Source of the DNA: Acidimicrobiia bacterium
GTDB taxonomy: Bacteria; Actinomycetota; Acidimicrobiia; UBA2766
NCBI GenBank assembly: GCA_020850945.1
Contig: JADZDR010000061.1
Span: forward strand, 62,001 to 126,000
Length of the DNA stretch: 64,000 nucleotides
Direction of reading: 5' to 3'
The notes below the pieces were generated by a model, which ran no database searches, was not told where the DNA came from, and saw nothing but the letters and a program-made list of their open reading frames with translations. Made by a program: the position numbers and the translations under genes. Shown here in pieces: positions 24,736 to 33,471 of this stretch (position 1 is the first letter of the stretch; each line of letters opens with the position of its first letter).

Positions 24736-26421
24736 TCACGCGGGTGAGGGTGGTCGTGTCCGCCCACTCAGAAGACCCACCGGTTGGTACGCGGACCCGA
24801 GTGGTGGTCGCAGGTCGTCGTCCCCCTTGGCCGGCCACATCGACATCGCCCGCTCCGTCATCGCCGTGATCGTGAGGGACGGGTTCACGCCCAGGTTCGC
24901 GCTCACAGCCGACCCGTCGGCGACGTGGAGACCCGGATGGCCGAACACCCTGTGGTAGGCGTCGATCACGCCGGACTGCGGGTCGGCGCCGATGCAGGCA
25001 CCGCCGAGGATGTGAGCCGTCATCGGCACGTCGAGGAGCACTTCGTTCACAGTGCTGCCCGCGTCACCACCGATGACCTCCGCCGTGAGGCGGGCCGCTT
25101 CGTTCGCCGCGGGGATCCACCGCGGGTTCTCGGCCCCGTGGCCCGGCTCCGTCGTGAGGCGAGCCCCCACTCCCCGCCCATGCGGCTGCGACTCCTTCGG
25201 CACGATCCGCAGGCTGTTGTCGAGGCTCTGCATGACGAGAAGGATGATCGTGCGTTCGGACCAGTGCCGCACGGAGAGGCTGCGCGCGAACACCGCAGGG
25301 TGGCGCAGGGCCGTGAGGAGGAACCTGAGCGGGCGGGGCAGGGAACCACCACCGTCCACGGCGACCGTGGCGAGGAGGCCCATCGAGTTCGACCCCTTCG
25401 GGTACCGGACGGGCTCGATGTGGGTGTGCTCCTCGGGGTACATGGACGACGTGATCGCGACCCCGGTCGAGTAGTCGACGTGCGTGGAGCGTGCTGTCGC
25501 CGAGACGATCGCCTCCGAGTTCGTGCGCACCATGTGTCCGAGGCGGTCCGAGAGGAGCGGCAGGCGTCCTGCCATCCTGAGACCGTGCAGGAGGCGCATC
25601 GTGCCCAGGACACCGGCTGAGAAGACGACGTGCTCGGCCCTGAAGCTCCGTCTCGCCCTGCGCACCCACGCGCCCGGCCGCTCTGTGACCACCTCGTAGG
25701 CGGATCGACCGGGATCCGCGGAGAGGGGTACGACGTCGACGACCTCGCGCTCGGGATGGATCTCGGCACCCTTCGCTTCGGCGAGATACAGGTAGTTCCG
25801 GTCGAGCGTGTTCTTCGCGTCGTAGCGGCATCCGACCATGCAGCCGCCGCATTCCCGGCAGCCGCTGCGGTCGGGACCCTCACCCCCGAAGTAGGGGTCG
25901 GGCACCTCGACTCCGGGCTCCCCGAAGAACACCCCCACCTGGGTCGGCCTGCGGGTCGCCGCCACGCCCATGCGCATGGCGACGACGTCGAGCACCTCGT
26001 CGGCCGGAGTCGGGTGGGGCATGGTCGTCGCCCCGAGCATCCGCGTGGCCGTCGCGTAGAACGGGGCGAGCTCACGACGCCAGTCCGTCAGGCTCGCCCA
26101 CTGCGGATCGTCGTAGAAGCCGGCGAGAGGCTCGTAGAGCGTGTTGCCGTAGACGAGCGACCCGCCTCCGACACCGGCGCCGGACAGGACCATCACGTCC
26201 TTGAGGAGGTCCAGACGCTGGATGCCGCGCAGGCCGAGACTCGGCATCCAGATGAACTTGCGCAGGTTCCAGTTGGTGGCGGGGAACGAGTCGGAGCTCC
26301 AGCGTCTGCCCGCTTCGAGAACTCCCACCCGATAGCCCTTCTCGGTGAGTCTCAGCGCCGTGACACTGCCACCGAAGCCGGAGCCCACGACGAGGACGTC
26401 GTAGTCGAGGTGCCTGGACAT
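24736..26421 (-). CDS. GMC oxidoreductase, cholesterol-oxidase-like
   Basis: 561 residues from the ATG at 26421. The N-terminus YDVLVVGSGFGGSVTALRL is the FAD-binding dinucleotide fold. GAGVGGGSLVYGN is the second flavin contact, and the C-terminal ANLGVNPSLTITAMTERAM closes the FAD site. The overall pattern matches the ChoD-like branch that oxidises sterols or other alcohols to ketones. It contains CRECGGCMVGC, a ferredoxin-like Cys-x2-Cys-x2-Cys-x3-Cys spacing. There is no signal peptide. Divergent from a Baeyer-Villiger-type monooxygenase with only 52 bp between starts, so co-regulation is likely. The longer upstream frame overlaps that gene and is rejected. Confidence 0.9.
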   Translation of the reverse strand: MSRHLDYDVLVVGSGFGGSVTALRLTEKGYRVGVLEAGRRWSSDSFPATNWNLRKFIWMPSLGLRGIQRLDLLKDVMVLSGAGVGGGSLVYGNTLYEPLAGFYDDPQWASLTDWRRELAPFYATATRMLGATTMPHPTPADEVLDVVAMRMGVAATRRPTQVGVFFGEPGVEVPDPYFGGEGPDRSGCRECGGCMVGCRYDAKNTLDRNYLYLAEAKGAEIHPEREVVDVVPLSADPGRSAYEVVTERPGAWVRRARRSFRAEHVVFSAGVLGTMRLLHGLRMAGRLPLLSDRLGHMVRTNSEAIVSATARSTHVDYSTGVAITSSMYPEEHTHIEPVRYPKGSNSMGLLATVAVDGGGSLPRPLRFLLTALRHPAVFARSLSVRHWSERTIILLVMQSLDNSLRIVPKESQPHGRGVGARLTTEPGHGAENPRWIPAANEAARLTAEVIGGDAGSTVNEVLLDVPMTAHILGGACIGADPQSGVIDAYHRVFGHPGLHVADGSAVSANLGVNPSLTITAMTERAMSMWPAKGDDDLRPPLGSAYQPVGLLSGRTRPPSPA

Positions 26422-26473
26422 GTCCCGCCAGGATACGATCATCTCTCGCACGGGGGAGCCAACGGGAGGTCTC

Positions 26474-27955
26474 ATGCCGGACCAAGAGAACAGGGACGAG
26501 CAGGAGCGGCCCGCACCGCGGTTCGTCGTCATCGGCGCCGGCATGGCGGGCATTCTGAGCGCGATCAAGCTGCAGGAGGCGGGCCTCACGGACTTCACGG
26601 TCTACGAGAAGGCCGACCGGTTGGGGGGCACGTGGCGCGAGAACACCTATCCCGGTGTCGGCTGCGACGTCCCGTCGCATCTCTACCGCTATTCGTTCGC
26701 CCCGAATCCCGACTGGAGCCATCTCTTCTCACCGGGTGCCGAGATCCTCGCGTACCTCGAGGAGGTCGCCGATCGCCATGGGATCATGGACACGATCCGC
26801 TTCGGCCACGAGATCGTGCGGTGCGACTTCGAGGGGGGACGCTGGGCGATCGAGACGGCGGACGGTGCGACGGACACCGCCGACTTCGTGATCGCGGCCA
26901 CCGGAGTCCTTCACCACCCTGCCTACCCCCACATCGACGGGCTCGACTCGTTCACGGGCGCCGTGTTCCACTCCGCCCGCTGGGATCACACCGTGCCGAC
27001 GGAGGGAAGGCGCATCGGCATAATCGGCACCGGCTCGTCCGCGGTGCAGATCGTGTCGGCACTCGTGGACTCCGTAGGCGAACTGGCGCTCTTCCAGCGC
27101 ACCGCGCAATGGATCTTCCCGCAGGAGAACTCGCAGTTCTCCGAGGAGGACAGAGCCCGCTTCCGGGCCGACCCCCAACTCCTCCAGAGCATGCACGAGG
27201 GGCTGTCCCGCACGTTTGCCGATCACTTCGCCAATGCCGTCGTGAACGCGGAATCGCCGGAGATGCAGGCGATCGAACAGCTCTGCCTCTTCAACCTCGA
27301 GTCGAATGTGGAGGACCCCGGCCTGCGGGAGCGGCTCCGCCCCACCTACCGGGCGGCATGCAAGCGACTCGTCGTCTCCCCCGACTTCTACCAGGCCATC
27401 CAGCGGCCCAATGCCCACCTCGTGACGGAGGAGATCGACCGCATAGAGCCCCAGGGGATCCGCACACGTGACGGTGTCCTCCACGAGCTCGACGTCATCG
27501 TGCTCGCCACGGGTTTTCGCGTCGACCGCTTCCTGCGACCGATGCAGGTGACGGGTCGAAACGGGGTCTCCCTCGACGCGGTCTGGGAGAAGCGGCCGTC
27601 GGCGTACCTCTCGATCTCGATTCCCGAGTTCCCGAACCTGTTCATGCTCAACGGTCCCAACGGCCCGGTCGGGAACTTCTCGCTCATCGAGGTGGCCGAG
27701 CTCCAGTTCGCCTACATAATGCAGCTCGTCGAGCTCGCACTCTCCGGACAGTGCCGCGAGATCTCGGCCACAACCGAGGCCTTGGGCCGATTCGACGAAG
27801 AAAGAGCCGAAGCCGCGAAGAGGACCGTCTGGATGACGGGCTGCAGCAGCTGGTACCTCGACGACCGCGGGGTACCGGCAGCGTGGCCGTGGAACTTCGA
27901 CCGCTTCCGCGAAGTCATGGCTGCCCCCGACCTCGACGACTACGAGCTCGCCTAG
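26474..27955 (+). CDS. Baeyer-Villiger-type flavin monooxygenase
   Basis: 493 residues from the ATG at 26474 (SD GGGAGG). FAD site FVVIGAGMAGILSAIKL, then the family block GGTWRENTYPGVGCDVPSHL. The BVMO fingerprint FxGxxxHxxxW is present as FTGAVFHSARW (about residues 160-170), followed by the NADPH-binding GIIGTGSSAVQ. Such enzymes insert oxygen next to a ketone to give an ester or lactone, using NADPH and O2 in the cytoplasm. The alpha/beta hydrolase follows 11 bp downstream and could open the product. The divergent GMC oxidase could supply the ketone. Confidence 0.93.
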   Translation: MPDQENRDEQERPAPRFVVIGAGMAGILSAIKLQEAGLTDFTVYEKADRLGGTWRENTYPGVGCDVPSHLYRYSFAPNPDWSHLFSPGAEILAYLEEVADRHGIMDTIRFGHEIVRCDFEGGRWAIETADGATDTADFVIAATGVLHHPAYPHIDGLDSFTGAVFHSARWDHTVPTEGRRIGIIGTGSSAVQIVSALVDSVGELALFQRTAQWIFPQENSQFSEEDRARFRADPQLLQSMHEGLSRTFADHFANAVVNAESPEMQAIEQLCLFNLESNVEDPGLRERLRPTYRAACKRLVVSPDFYQAIQRPNAHLVTEEIDRIEPQGIRTRDGVLHELDVIVLATGFRVDRFLRPMQVTGRNGVSLDAVWEKRPSAYLSISIPEFPNLFMLNGPNGPVGNFSLIEVAELQFAYIMQLVELALSGQCREISATTEALGRFDEERAEAAKRTVWMTGCSSWYLDDRGVPAAWPWNFDRFREVMAAPDLDDYELA

Positions 27956-27966
27956 GACTCGGAGGG

Positions 27967-28830
27967 ATGGGAACGCCACCCACACGCCCCCGCTCGGTAC
28001 CCGCGTCCCCCTACCCGCAGCAGGATGTCCAGGTGCTCGGGAACCGCATCCGCTTCGTCGACATCGGCCCCACCACCCCGCGGCCCGGTGGAGAGGCGGG
28101 TGACCCCCTCCTCGTCGTGCCGGGACACACGGCCCGCATCGAGGGCTTCGACACCTTCCTCGCCGACCTCATACCGTCGCATCGGGTGCTCGTCCTCGAC
28201 CTGCCCGGCAGCGGCTACTCGGACAGGCCTGACCGCATGTACACCCTCGACTTCTACGAGGAAACGATCCTCTCGTTCCTCGACGCCCTCGACGTCTCCA
28301 CGGCGACCCCGGTCGGGGGGAGCCTCGGCGGGAACCTCGTACTTCGCCTCGGCCACCGGGCACGGGAGCGATTCCCCCGCCTCGTCGTGTGGGCACCCGG
28401 CAGCGCGTGGCGGGCACGGCCCTGGCTCGGCCGCCTCACGCGGACGCTGGGCGGTCGCCTCACCTTCTGGCCGAGCGTGCTCGTGCAATCCCGCTTCTGG
28501 TACTCGCCCGACTACCCGGGTCGCCGCGCGGCCCTCGACGAGACCTTCGCCTACTACCGCGAGGTGATGTGCCCCGGTTTCGTGCGCATGTACTGGGGGA
28601 TCGCCGCCGACCAGGTGGCCACGAGCCTCTTCGACATCGCCCCGGCCATAACCCAGCCCGTCCTCCTCATGTGGGGGGACCTGGACAACGGGGCGGGCAT
28701 GCGGGAGGGCGTCGCCCACCTGCGCGACCTCCTGCCGGACTGCGAGTTCCACGTGTTCGAGGGAGCGCGTCACTCCCTCGAGACGGAGATCCCCACCGAC
28801 CTCGCCCGCGTCATCGAGGATTTCCTGTAG
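27967..28830 (+). CDS. Alpha/beta hydrolase (esterase/lactonase candidate)
   Basis: 287 residues from the ATG at 27967 (SD GGAGGG). Nucleophile elbow GGSLGGN, acid region MWGDLDNGAGM and catalytic His in GARHSLETE complete the triad. The oxyanion region is LLVVPGHTARIEGF. There is no signal peptide, so it acts in the cytoplasm. It lies 11 bp behind the Baeyer-Villiger enzyme and is almost certainly cotranscribed. Cleavage of the ester or lactone made by that enzyme is the simplest role. The true substrate is unknown. Confidence 0.9.
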   Translation: MGTPPTRPRSVPASPYPQQDVQVLGNRIRFVDIGPTTPRPGGEAGDPLLVVPGHTARIEGFDTFLADLIPSHRVLVLDLPGSGYSDRPDRMYTLDFYEETILSFLDALDVSTATPVGGSLGGNLVLRLGHRARERFPRLVVWAPGSAWRARPWLGRLTRTLGGRLTFWPSVLVQSRFWYSPDYPGRRAALDETFAYYREVMCPGFVRMYWGIAADQVATSLFDIAPAITQPVLLMWGDLDNGAGMREGVAHLRDLLPDCEFHVFEGARHSLETEIPTDLARVIEDFL

Positions 28831-28851
28831 CAGGTCGGCGGACCTGCGGTC

Positions 28852-30030
28852 TCAGCCTCCCGAGTCGCGGTACTCGTTCGCCATCTCCTGGTAGTCGGCG
28901 TACGCCGCGTTGAACTCGTCGAGCGTCGCGTTGAACTGGTCGGCGAGCTGGTTGAACGTGGTGGCGTCACCTGAAGCGGCGACCATCTGGTTCGCGAGGT
29001 CGAGGAGAGTGGCCGCGGTCGCAGCCACCTGCGCCGGGCTCGAGGACGAGTCGAGGTCCGATGCCAGATCCTGCATACCGGCCACGGACTCGGTCATGCT
29101 CGCGAGCATGGGCTGCGTCGCACCGGGGATTCCGGCCGGATTCGTGTTGATGAGGCTGTTCATCGTGTCGAGGAAGGACTGCGCCGAGGCGACGAAGGCG
29201 TCCGCGTAGGTGTCGAACGCGCCCACGAAGTCGGCAACCACCGCCTTCTGCTGGTCTTCGAGCGTGCGCTGCGCGAAGCCGGCGACGTCCGCCCACGCGT
29301 CCTCGAGCTCCGTCAGCTCGAGGTCGCTCGACTTGTCGACGGAGTCGAGGCCGTTCCACTTGCCGACGAGCTCGTTGTACTTCACCGACGACTCGGACAG
29401 CTTGGTCGTCAACTGGTTGATCGGGTCGAGGTCGTACTCGAGGTCGTCGGATGCGACGAAGGCCTCGAGCTCGGTCTGGAGTGACGTCATGTCCTTCGCG
29501 ATCGCCGATGCGTCGGCCGCGAGGTCCTTGCCCGTGTTCACCTCGTCACCGCTCAGCTTCACCGCCGCCTTGTCCATCGACGACGCCGCCGACGTGCTCT
29601 CCTCGACGAGAGGCCCGGTCTTGTCGACGGTCTCCTGCCAGTCGAGCTCGGTGTCGTTGGCGGCCGCGAGGACGTCGTTGTAGGACTTGGCGAAGTCGTT
29701 CCCGGCATCGGCGAAGTCTTCACGGGCCTTGGCCGCGTCCTGGTTCTTCTTGAACATGTAGGCGCCTGCGCCGACGACACCGAGGAGAACGACGCCGAGG
29801 ACCACGAACGTGACGATGAGCCCCGTCTTCTTCTTCTTCTTCGGCTCGGTCGGGAGACCGGGTGGTTGGGGCGGCATCGGCGTCGACTGCTGGTACTGCG
29901 GATACTGCTGCGTCATGTCCGTCGCAGGGGTCACAGGCTGCTGCGTCTGGTACTGGCCGGGGGGAGGCGGCGGACCGCCCGGTGTGCTCCCGGCTGCTGG
30001 ATCGGGCCCTGGGCCCATTGGGGTGCTCAT
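28852..30030 (-). CDS. Proline-rich single-pass membrane protein of unknown function
   Basis: 392 residues from the ATG at 30030. The N-terminal ~85 residues are Pro/Gln/Gly-rich and low-complexity, ending in PKKKKK. One membrane helix follows (GLIVTFVVLGVVLLGVVGAG), so the N-tail is cytoplasmic and the bulk is outside. The outer ~280 residues are helical and Ala/Asp-rich with coiled-coil-like character, and lack Cys. No family is recognised. The layout suits an envelope or surface-anchored protein. An upstream in-frame extension to 30099 is not favoured. Confidence 0.7.
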   Translation of the reverse strand: MSTPMGPGPDPAAGSTPGGPPPPPGQYQTQQPVTPATDMTQQYPQYQQSTPMPPQPPGLPTEPKKKKKTGLIVTFVVLGVVLLGVVGAGAYMFKKNQDAAKAREDFADAGNDFAKSYNDVLAAANDTELDWQETVDKTGPLVEESTSAASSMDKAAVKLSGDEVNTGKDLAADASAIAKDMTSLQTELEAFVASDDLEYDLDPINQLTTKLSESSVKYNELVGKWNGLDSVDKSSDLELTELEDAWADVAGFAQRTLEDQQKAVVADFVGAFDTYADAFVASAQSFLDTMNSLINTNPAGIPGATQPMLASMTESVAGMQDLASDLDSSSSPAQVAATAATLLDLANQMVAASGDATTFNQLADQFNATLDEFNAAYADYQEMANEYRDSGG

Positions 30031-30111
30031 GGGCGGGAGGATAGCCCGGTGGAACCGAACCGCAGGGTCAGGAGGGTGCGGAGTTCGAGAGCGGCGCATG
30101 TGCGTTGAGCC

Positions 30112-32655
30112 TCAGACCGCAGCCACCGACTCGAGCACGTCGAGACGGGCGGCCCGGCGTGCGGGGAGGACTGCCGCGACGACGCCTGCCACTGCCGCAA
30201 CCACGACGACCCCGCCGACGAGCCCGAAGGGAACGACGAGACGCGTGAGGCCTGAGGACTCCATCGCGGTCACAGCCGCCCAGCTCAGGACGAGGCCGGT
30301 TGCGACTCCGAGCACGGCGCCGTACACGGCCACGATCACGGCTTCCCAGCGGACCATGGCTCGCACCTGGCGCCGCCCCATCCCCACGGCACGCATGAGA
30401 CCGATCTCACGTGTCCGCTCGAACACGGCCAGGGCGAGCGTCGTGACGATCCCGAGGGTGGCGATCACGATCGCGAGGGTGAGGAGCACGAACACGAGAC
30501 CGAGCATCTGGTCGAGCCGGCTTCCCATCTCGTCGACGAACTCGTCGAGCGTGAGGAGCCTCACGTTCGGGAACGCGGCCAGAGTCGCTCCCGTGTCGCC
30601 TCGGGCGCCTGACCCTGCGCGGGAGCTGAAGAATATACCGAGGTTGCGGGGGTCCGAGAAGTTAGCGTCGTACGCCGATGTCGAGACGACGTAGTCGCCC
30701 ACCATGTCGCCGACGTCCTCGGAGTAGATGCCGACGACCGTGAAGTCCACGATCCCGGTCTTGGCGAACTCCATCGGGATTGTCTCGCCGACCGACCAGC
30801 CGTGGGCCTCGGCTTCACCGGTGTGGACGAGGACACCGGTGTCGGTGAGTGCCCCGAAGCTGCCCTCCACGACGTCGAGGTCGATGGCCGCGTCTCCGTC
30901 TGCGGGGAGTCCGACGACGGACTTCTCCACTCCGTCGAGGCGCCAGAGGGCCCCTTCGGGTCTGCCCCGTAGGGGGACGACGCCTTCGACAGCGGCGGTG
31001 TCACGGATTCGATCGGTGACGTCGTCGCCGAACGTGACCCCGACCGACTGGCCGACGACCACGAAGTCGGACCTGACGGCCGACCTGATGGCACCGGTCG
31101 TCGAGGCCTTGAGGGACTGCGCGAAGACGGACGCGAAGGTGACGAGTGCGATTCCGACGACGAGTCCCGCCGCGGTGGCCGCTGTGCGTCGTGGATCCCT
31201 CTGTGCGTTCTCCTTCGCGAGGTGTCCCGGGACACCTCGCAGGAGGGCTATCGGCCGGCCGAGGACCCCGGCGACAGGGCGGGCGACGAGTGGGCTCAGG
31301 GCGGCAACCGCGAGGAACACGAGCACGGCTCCCCCGCCGACGGCGCTGAGTGCCCAGTCCCCACCGGCGACGAGGCCGGCCGCGACGAGTCCCGCACCGA
31401 CTGCACCTGCACCGGCCCCGAATGCGTACCGCGTGGCCGGCGACCGCTCCCCGGTTGCGGCATCGCCTGTCATGGCGGCGATCGGCGACACCTTCGCCGC
31501 CCGCCTCGCGGGGACGACGGCCGCGAGGACGGTTACGACCAGGGCGAGACCGAATCCGACGTAGACCGTCCCGGGTTCGAGGCGCAGGTCAGTGCTGGGC
31601 AGGGAGATCCCGATCAGGTCGAATACGGCGAGGAGGGCGTGGGCGACGGCCAGGCCGAAGAGGACACCGAGACCGGCTCCGAGCACTGCCATCACGACTG
31701 CCTCGACGATCACCGAGACCATGATCTGGCGTCGTCCCGCTCCGATCGCCCGCAGCACGCCTATCTCCCGGGAACGCTGGGCGACGACCATCGAGAACGT
31801 GTTGAAGATGATGAACCCGGCGACGAAGAGCGAGACCCCGGCGAAGACGAGGAGGCCGGTCTCGAAGATCCCGAAGCCGTCCGTCACCGCGGATGCGGTC
31901 TCCTCGGCGAGCTGCGCCGCAGTCACCGTCTCGAGGTTGTCCGGGAGGACCGCGTCGACGTCGTCCTGCAGTTCGGCCAAACCCCCACCTTCGACACCCT
32001 TGACCTGGACCGAGGAATAGCCGGCCCCCGCCGTGAGGATGCCGACGGCCGTCGCGGGGTCGAAGAGGGCCACCGTCGCGCCCGCGAGGTTGTCGGCCTC
32101 GCCGAACCGGGCCACACCGACGATCTCGAAGCTCTGCCTCGTGCCGGTGAGGAGGATGTCGATCCGCTCTCCCACGCCGAGACCGTGGTTGTCGGCCGTT
32201 CCGGCATCGACGACAACCTCGTCCGAGTCGCGCGGAGGCCGCCCGTCACGGATACGGAAGGCGTTGAACTCGGGCACGTCGGACCAGGACCAACCCAGGG
32301 CAGGTGCCCCTGGAGGCTGGATGGCCACACCGTCTCTGCCGACCATCTCGGCGTAGCCCTCGACCGATCCCTCTGCGACTTCGACCGAGTCGACAGCACG
32401 CACGGTGTCGACGATCGAGGCGTCGACGAGCTCACGGTCGCTGCCGTAGGCGTTGTTCTCGAAGGCGGTCTCTGCACGCACGGTGAGGTCCACGCCTCCG
32501 GAGACCTCATCGAACAGGTCGTCGAAGGTGGCGCGCACGGTGTCGGTGAGCACATGTGTGCCGGTGAGGAGCCCGACCCCGAGGACGATGGCGATGCAGG
32601 TCAGGAAGAACCGGACCTTGTGTGAAGCGAGGTTGCGAAACGTCGTCTTGAACAT
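30112..32655 (-). CDS. ABC transporter permease, FtsX/MacB-type (two FtsX domains)
   Basis: 847 residues. An N-terminal membrane helix (FFLTCIAIVLGVGLLTG) is followed by a large extracytoplasmic domain (~35-240). Then come a first FtsX core, four central helices and a second periplasmic domain. A second FtsX core ends with AVLPARRAARLDVLESVAAV. This double architecture is common in actinobacterial exporters of lipids or peptides. The ATP-binding gene lies 2 nt upstream on the same strand, forming a two-component exporter. The cargo is unknown. The frame looks intact. Confidence 0.93.
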   Translation of the reverse strand: MFKTTFRNLASHKVRFFLTCIAIVLGVGLLTGTHVLTDTVRATFDDLFDEVSGGVDLTVRAETAFENNAYGSDRELVDASIVDTVRAVDSVEVAEGSVEGYAEMVGRDGVAIQPPGAPALGWSWSDVPEFNAFRIRDGRPPRDSDEVVVDAGTADNHGLGVGERIDILLTGTRQSFEIVGVARFGEADNLAGATVALFDPATAVGILTAGAGYSSVQVKGVEGGGLAELQDDVDAVLPDNLETVTAAQLAEETASAVTDGFGIFETGLLVFAGVSLFVAGFIIFNTFSMVVAQRSREIGVLRAIGAGRRQIMVSVIVEAVVMAVLGAGLGVLFGLAVAHALLAVFDLIGISLPSTDLRLEPGTVYVGFGLALVVTVLAAVVPARRAAKVSPIAAMTGDAATGERSPATRYAFGAGAGAVGAGLVAAGLVAGGDWALSAVGGGAVLVFLAVAALSPLVARPVAGVLGRPIALLRGVPGHLAKENAQRDPRRTAATAAGLVVGIALVTFASVFAQSLKASTTGAIRSAVRSDFVVVGQSVGVTFGDDVTDRIRDTAAVEGVVPLRGRPEGALWRLDGVEKSVVGLPADGDAAIDLDVVEGSFGALTDTGVLVHTGEAEAHGWSVGETIPMEFAKTGIVDFTVVGIYSEDVGDMVGDYVVSTSAYDANFSDPRNLGIFFSSRAGSGARGDTGATLAAFPNVRLLTLDEFVDEMGSRLDQMLGLVFVLLTLAIVIATLGIVTTLALAVFERTREIGLMRAVGMGRRQVRAMVRWEAVIVAVYGAVLGVATGLVLSWAAVTAMESSGLTRLVVPFGLVGGVVVVAAVAGVVAAVLPARRAARLDVLESVAAV

Positions 32656-32657
32656 GA

Positions 32658-33413
32658 TCAGCCTCCCAGGGACTTCATCGTGTCGAGGATTCGGTCGGGC
32701 GTCGGATCGAACATGTCGCCGACGATGTACCCGTCGGCGAGGAACACCACCCTGTCGGCACGGCTCGCCGCGAGTGGGTCGTGCGTCACCATGACGATGG
32801 TCTGGCCCATCTCGTGCACGGCGTGGACGAGGAACCCGAGCACCGCTCCCGACGATCGTGAGTCGAGGGCGCCAGTCGGTTCGTCCGCGAAGACGACAGC
32901 GGGCCTGCCGACGAGGGCCCGCGCCATCGCCACACGTTGCTGCTGGCCGCCCGACATCTGCGCCGGCCTGTGACCGAGCCGGTCGGCGATGCCCAACGTG
33001 GACACGACTTCGCGATAGAAGCCAGGGTCGGGCCGGCGGCGGGCGAGCCTGCTCGGGAGGAGGATGTTCTCCTCTGCCGTGAGGGTGGGCACGAGGTTGT
33101 ATGCCTGGAAGACGAAGCCGAGACGGTCGCGGCGCAGGCGGGTCCGTTCTGCCTCTGACATCCTCGTGACGTCCTCGTCGCCGATTCGCACCTCGCCGCT
33201 CGTCGCACTGTCGAGACCGGCCATGCAGTGCAGGAGAGTCGACTTGCCGGATCCGGACGGGCCCATGATGGCCGTGAACCTGCCCCGTTCGATGCGGAGC
33301 GTCACGTCTGCGAGGGCGGGCACGGTGCTGTCCCCCCGGCCGTACGTCTTCACGAGACGGGTGACCGAGGCCGCGTCGGTGCTGACGCGGTCTTCGGCGA
33401 GTGTTGCGGTCAT
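32658..33413 (-). CDS. ABC transporter ATP-binding protein (MacB/LolD type)
   Basis: 251 residues from the ATG at 33413. Walker A GPSGSGKST, Q-loop VFQAYNLVPTLTAEEN, signature MSGGQQQRVAMARAL (M instead of the usual L), Walker B VVFADEPTGALD and H-loop MVTHDP are all present. It powers the adjacent FtsX-type permease, with a 2-nt gap. It lies 58 bp after the BTAD regulator on the same strand, so regulator and exporter may share a transcript. An upstream ORF extension is rejected. Confidence 0.95.
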   Translation of the reverse strand: MTATLAEDRVSTDAASVTRLVKTYGRGDSTVPALADVTLRIERGRFTAIMGPSGSGKSTLLHCMAGLDSATSGEVRIGDEDVTRMSEAERTRLRRDRLGFVFQAYNLVPTLTAEENILLPSRLARRRPDPGFYREVVSTLGIADRLGHRPAQMSGGQQQRVAMARALVGRPAVVFADEPTGALDSRSSGAVLGFLVHAVHEMGQTIVMVTHDPLAASRADRVVFLADGYIVGDMFDPTPDRILDTMKSLGG

Positions 33414-33471
33414 GGGCGCTCCTCCTTCGTCGGTCGTGGTGCCACCATGGCCGGGAGGGCTTGAGATGCGC

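Noticed and set aside
31222-32625. 467-codon frame opposite the ABC permease
   Set aside because: Asp/Glu-rich shadow of the permease; no domain.
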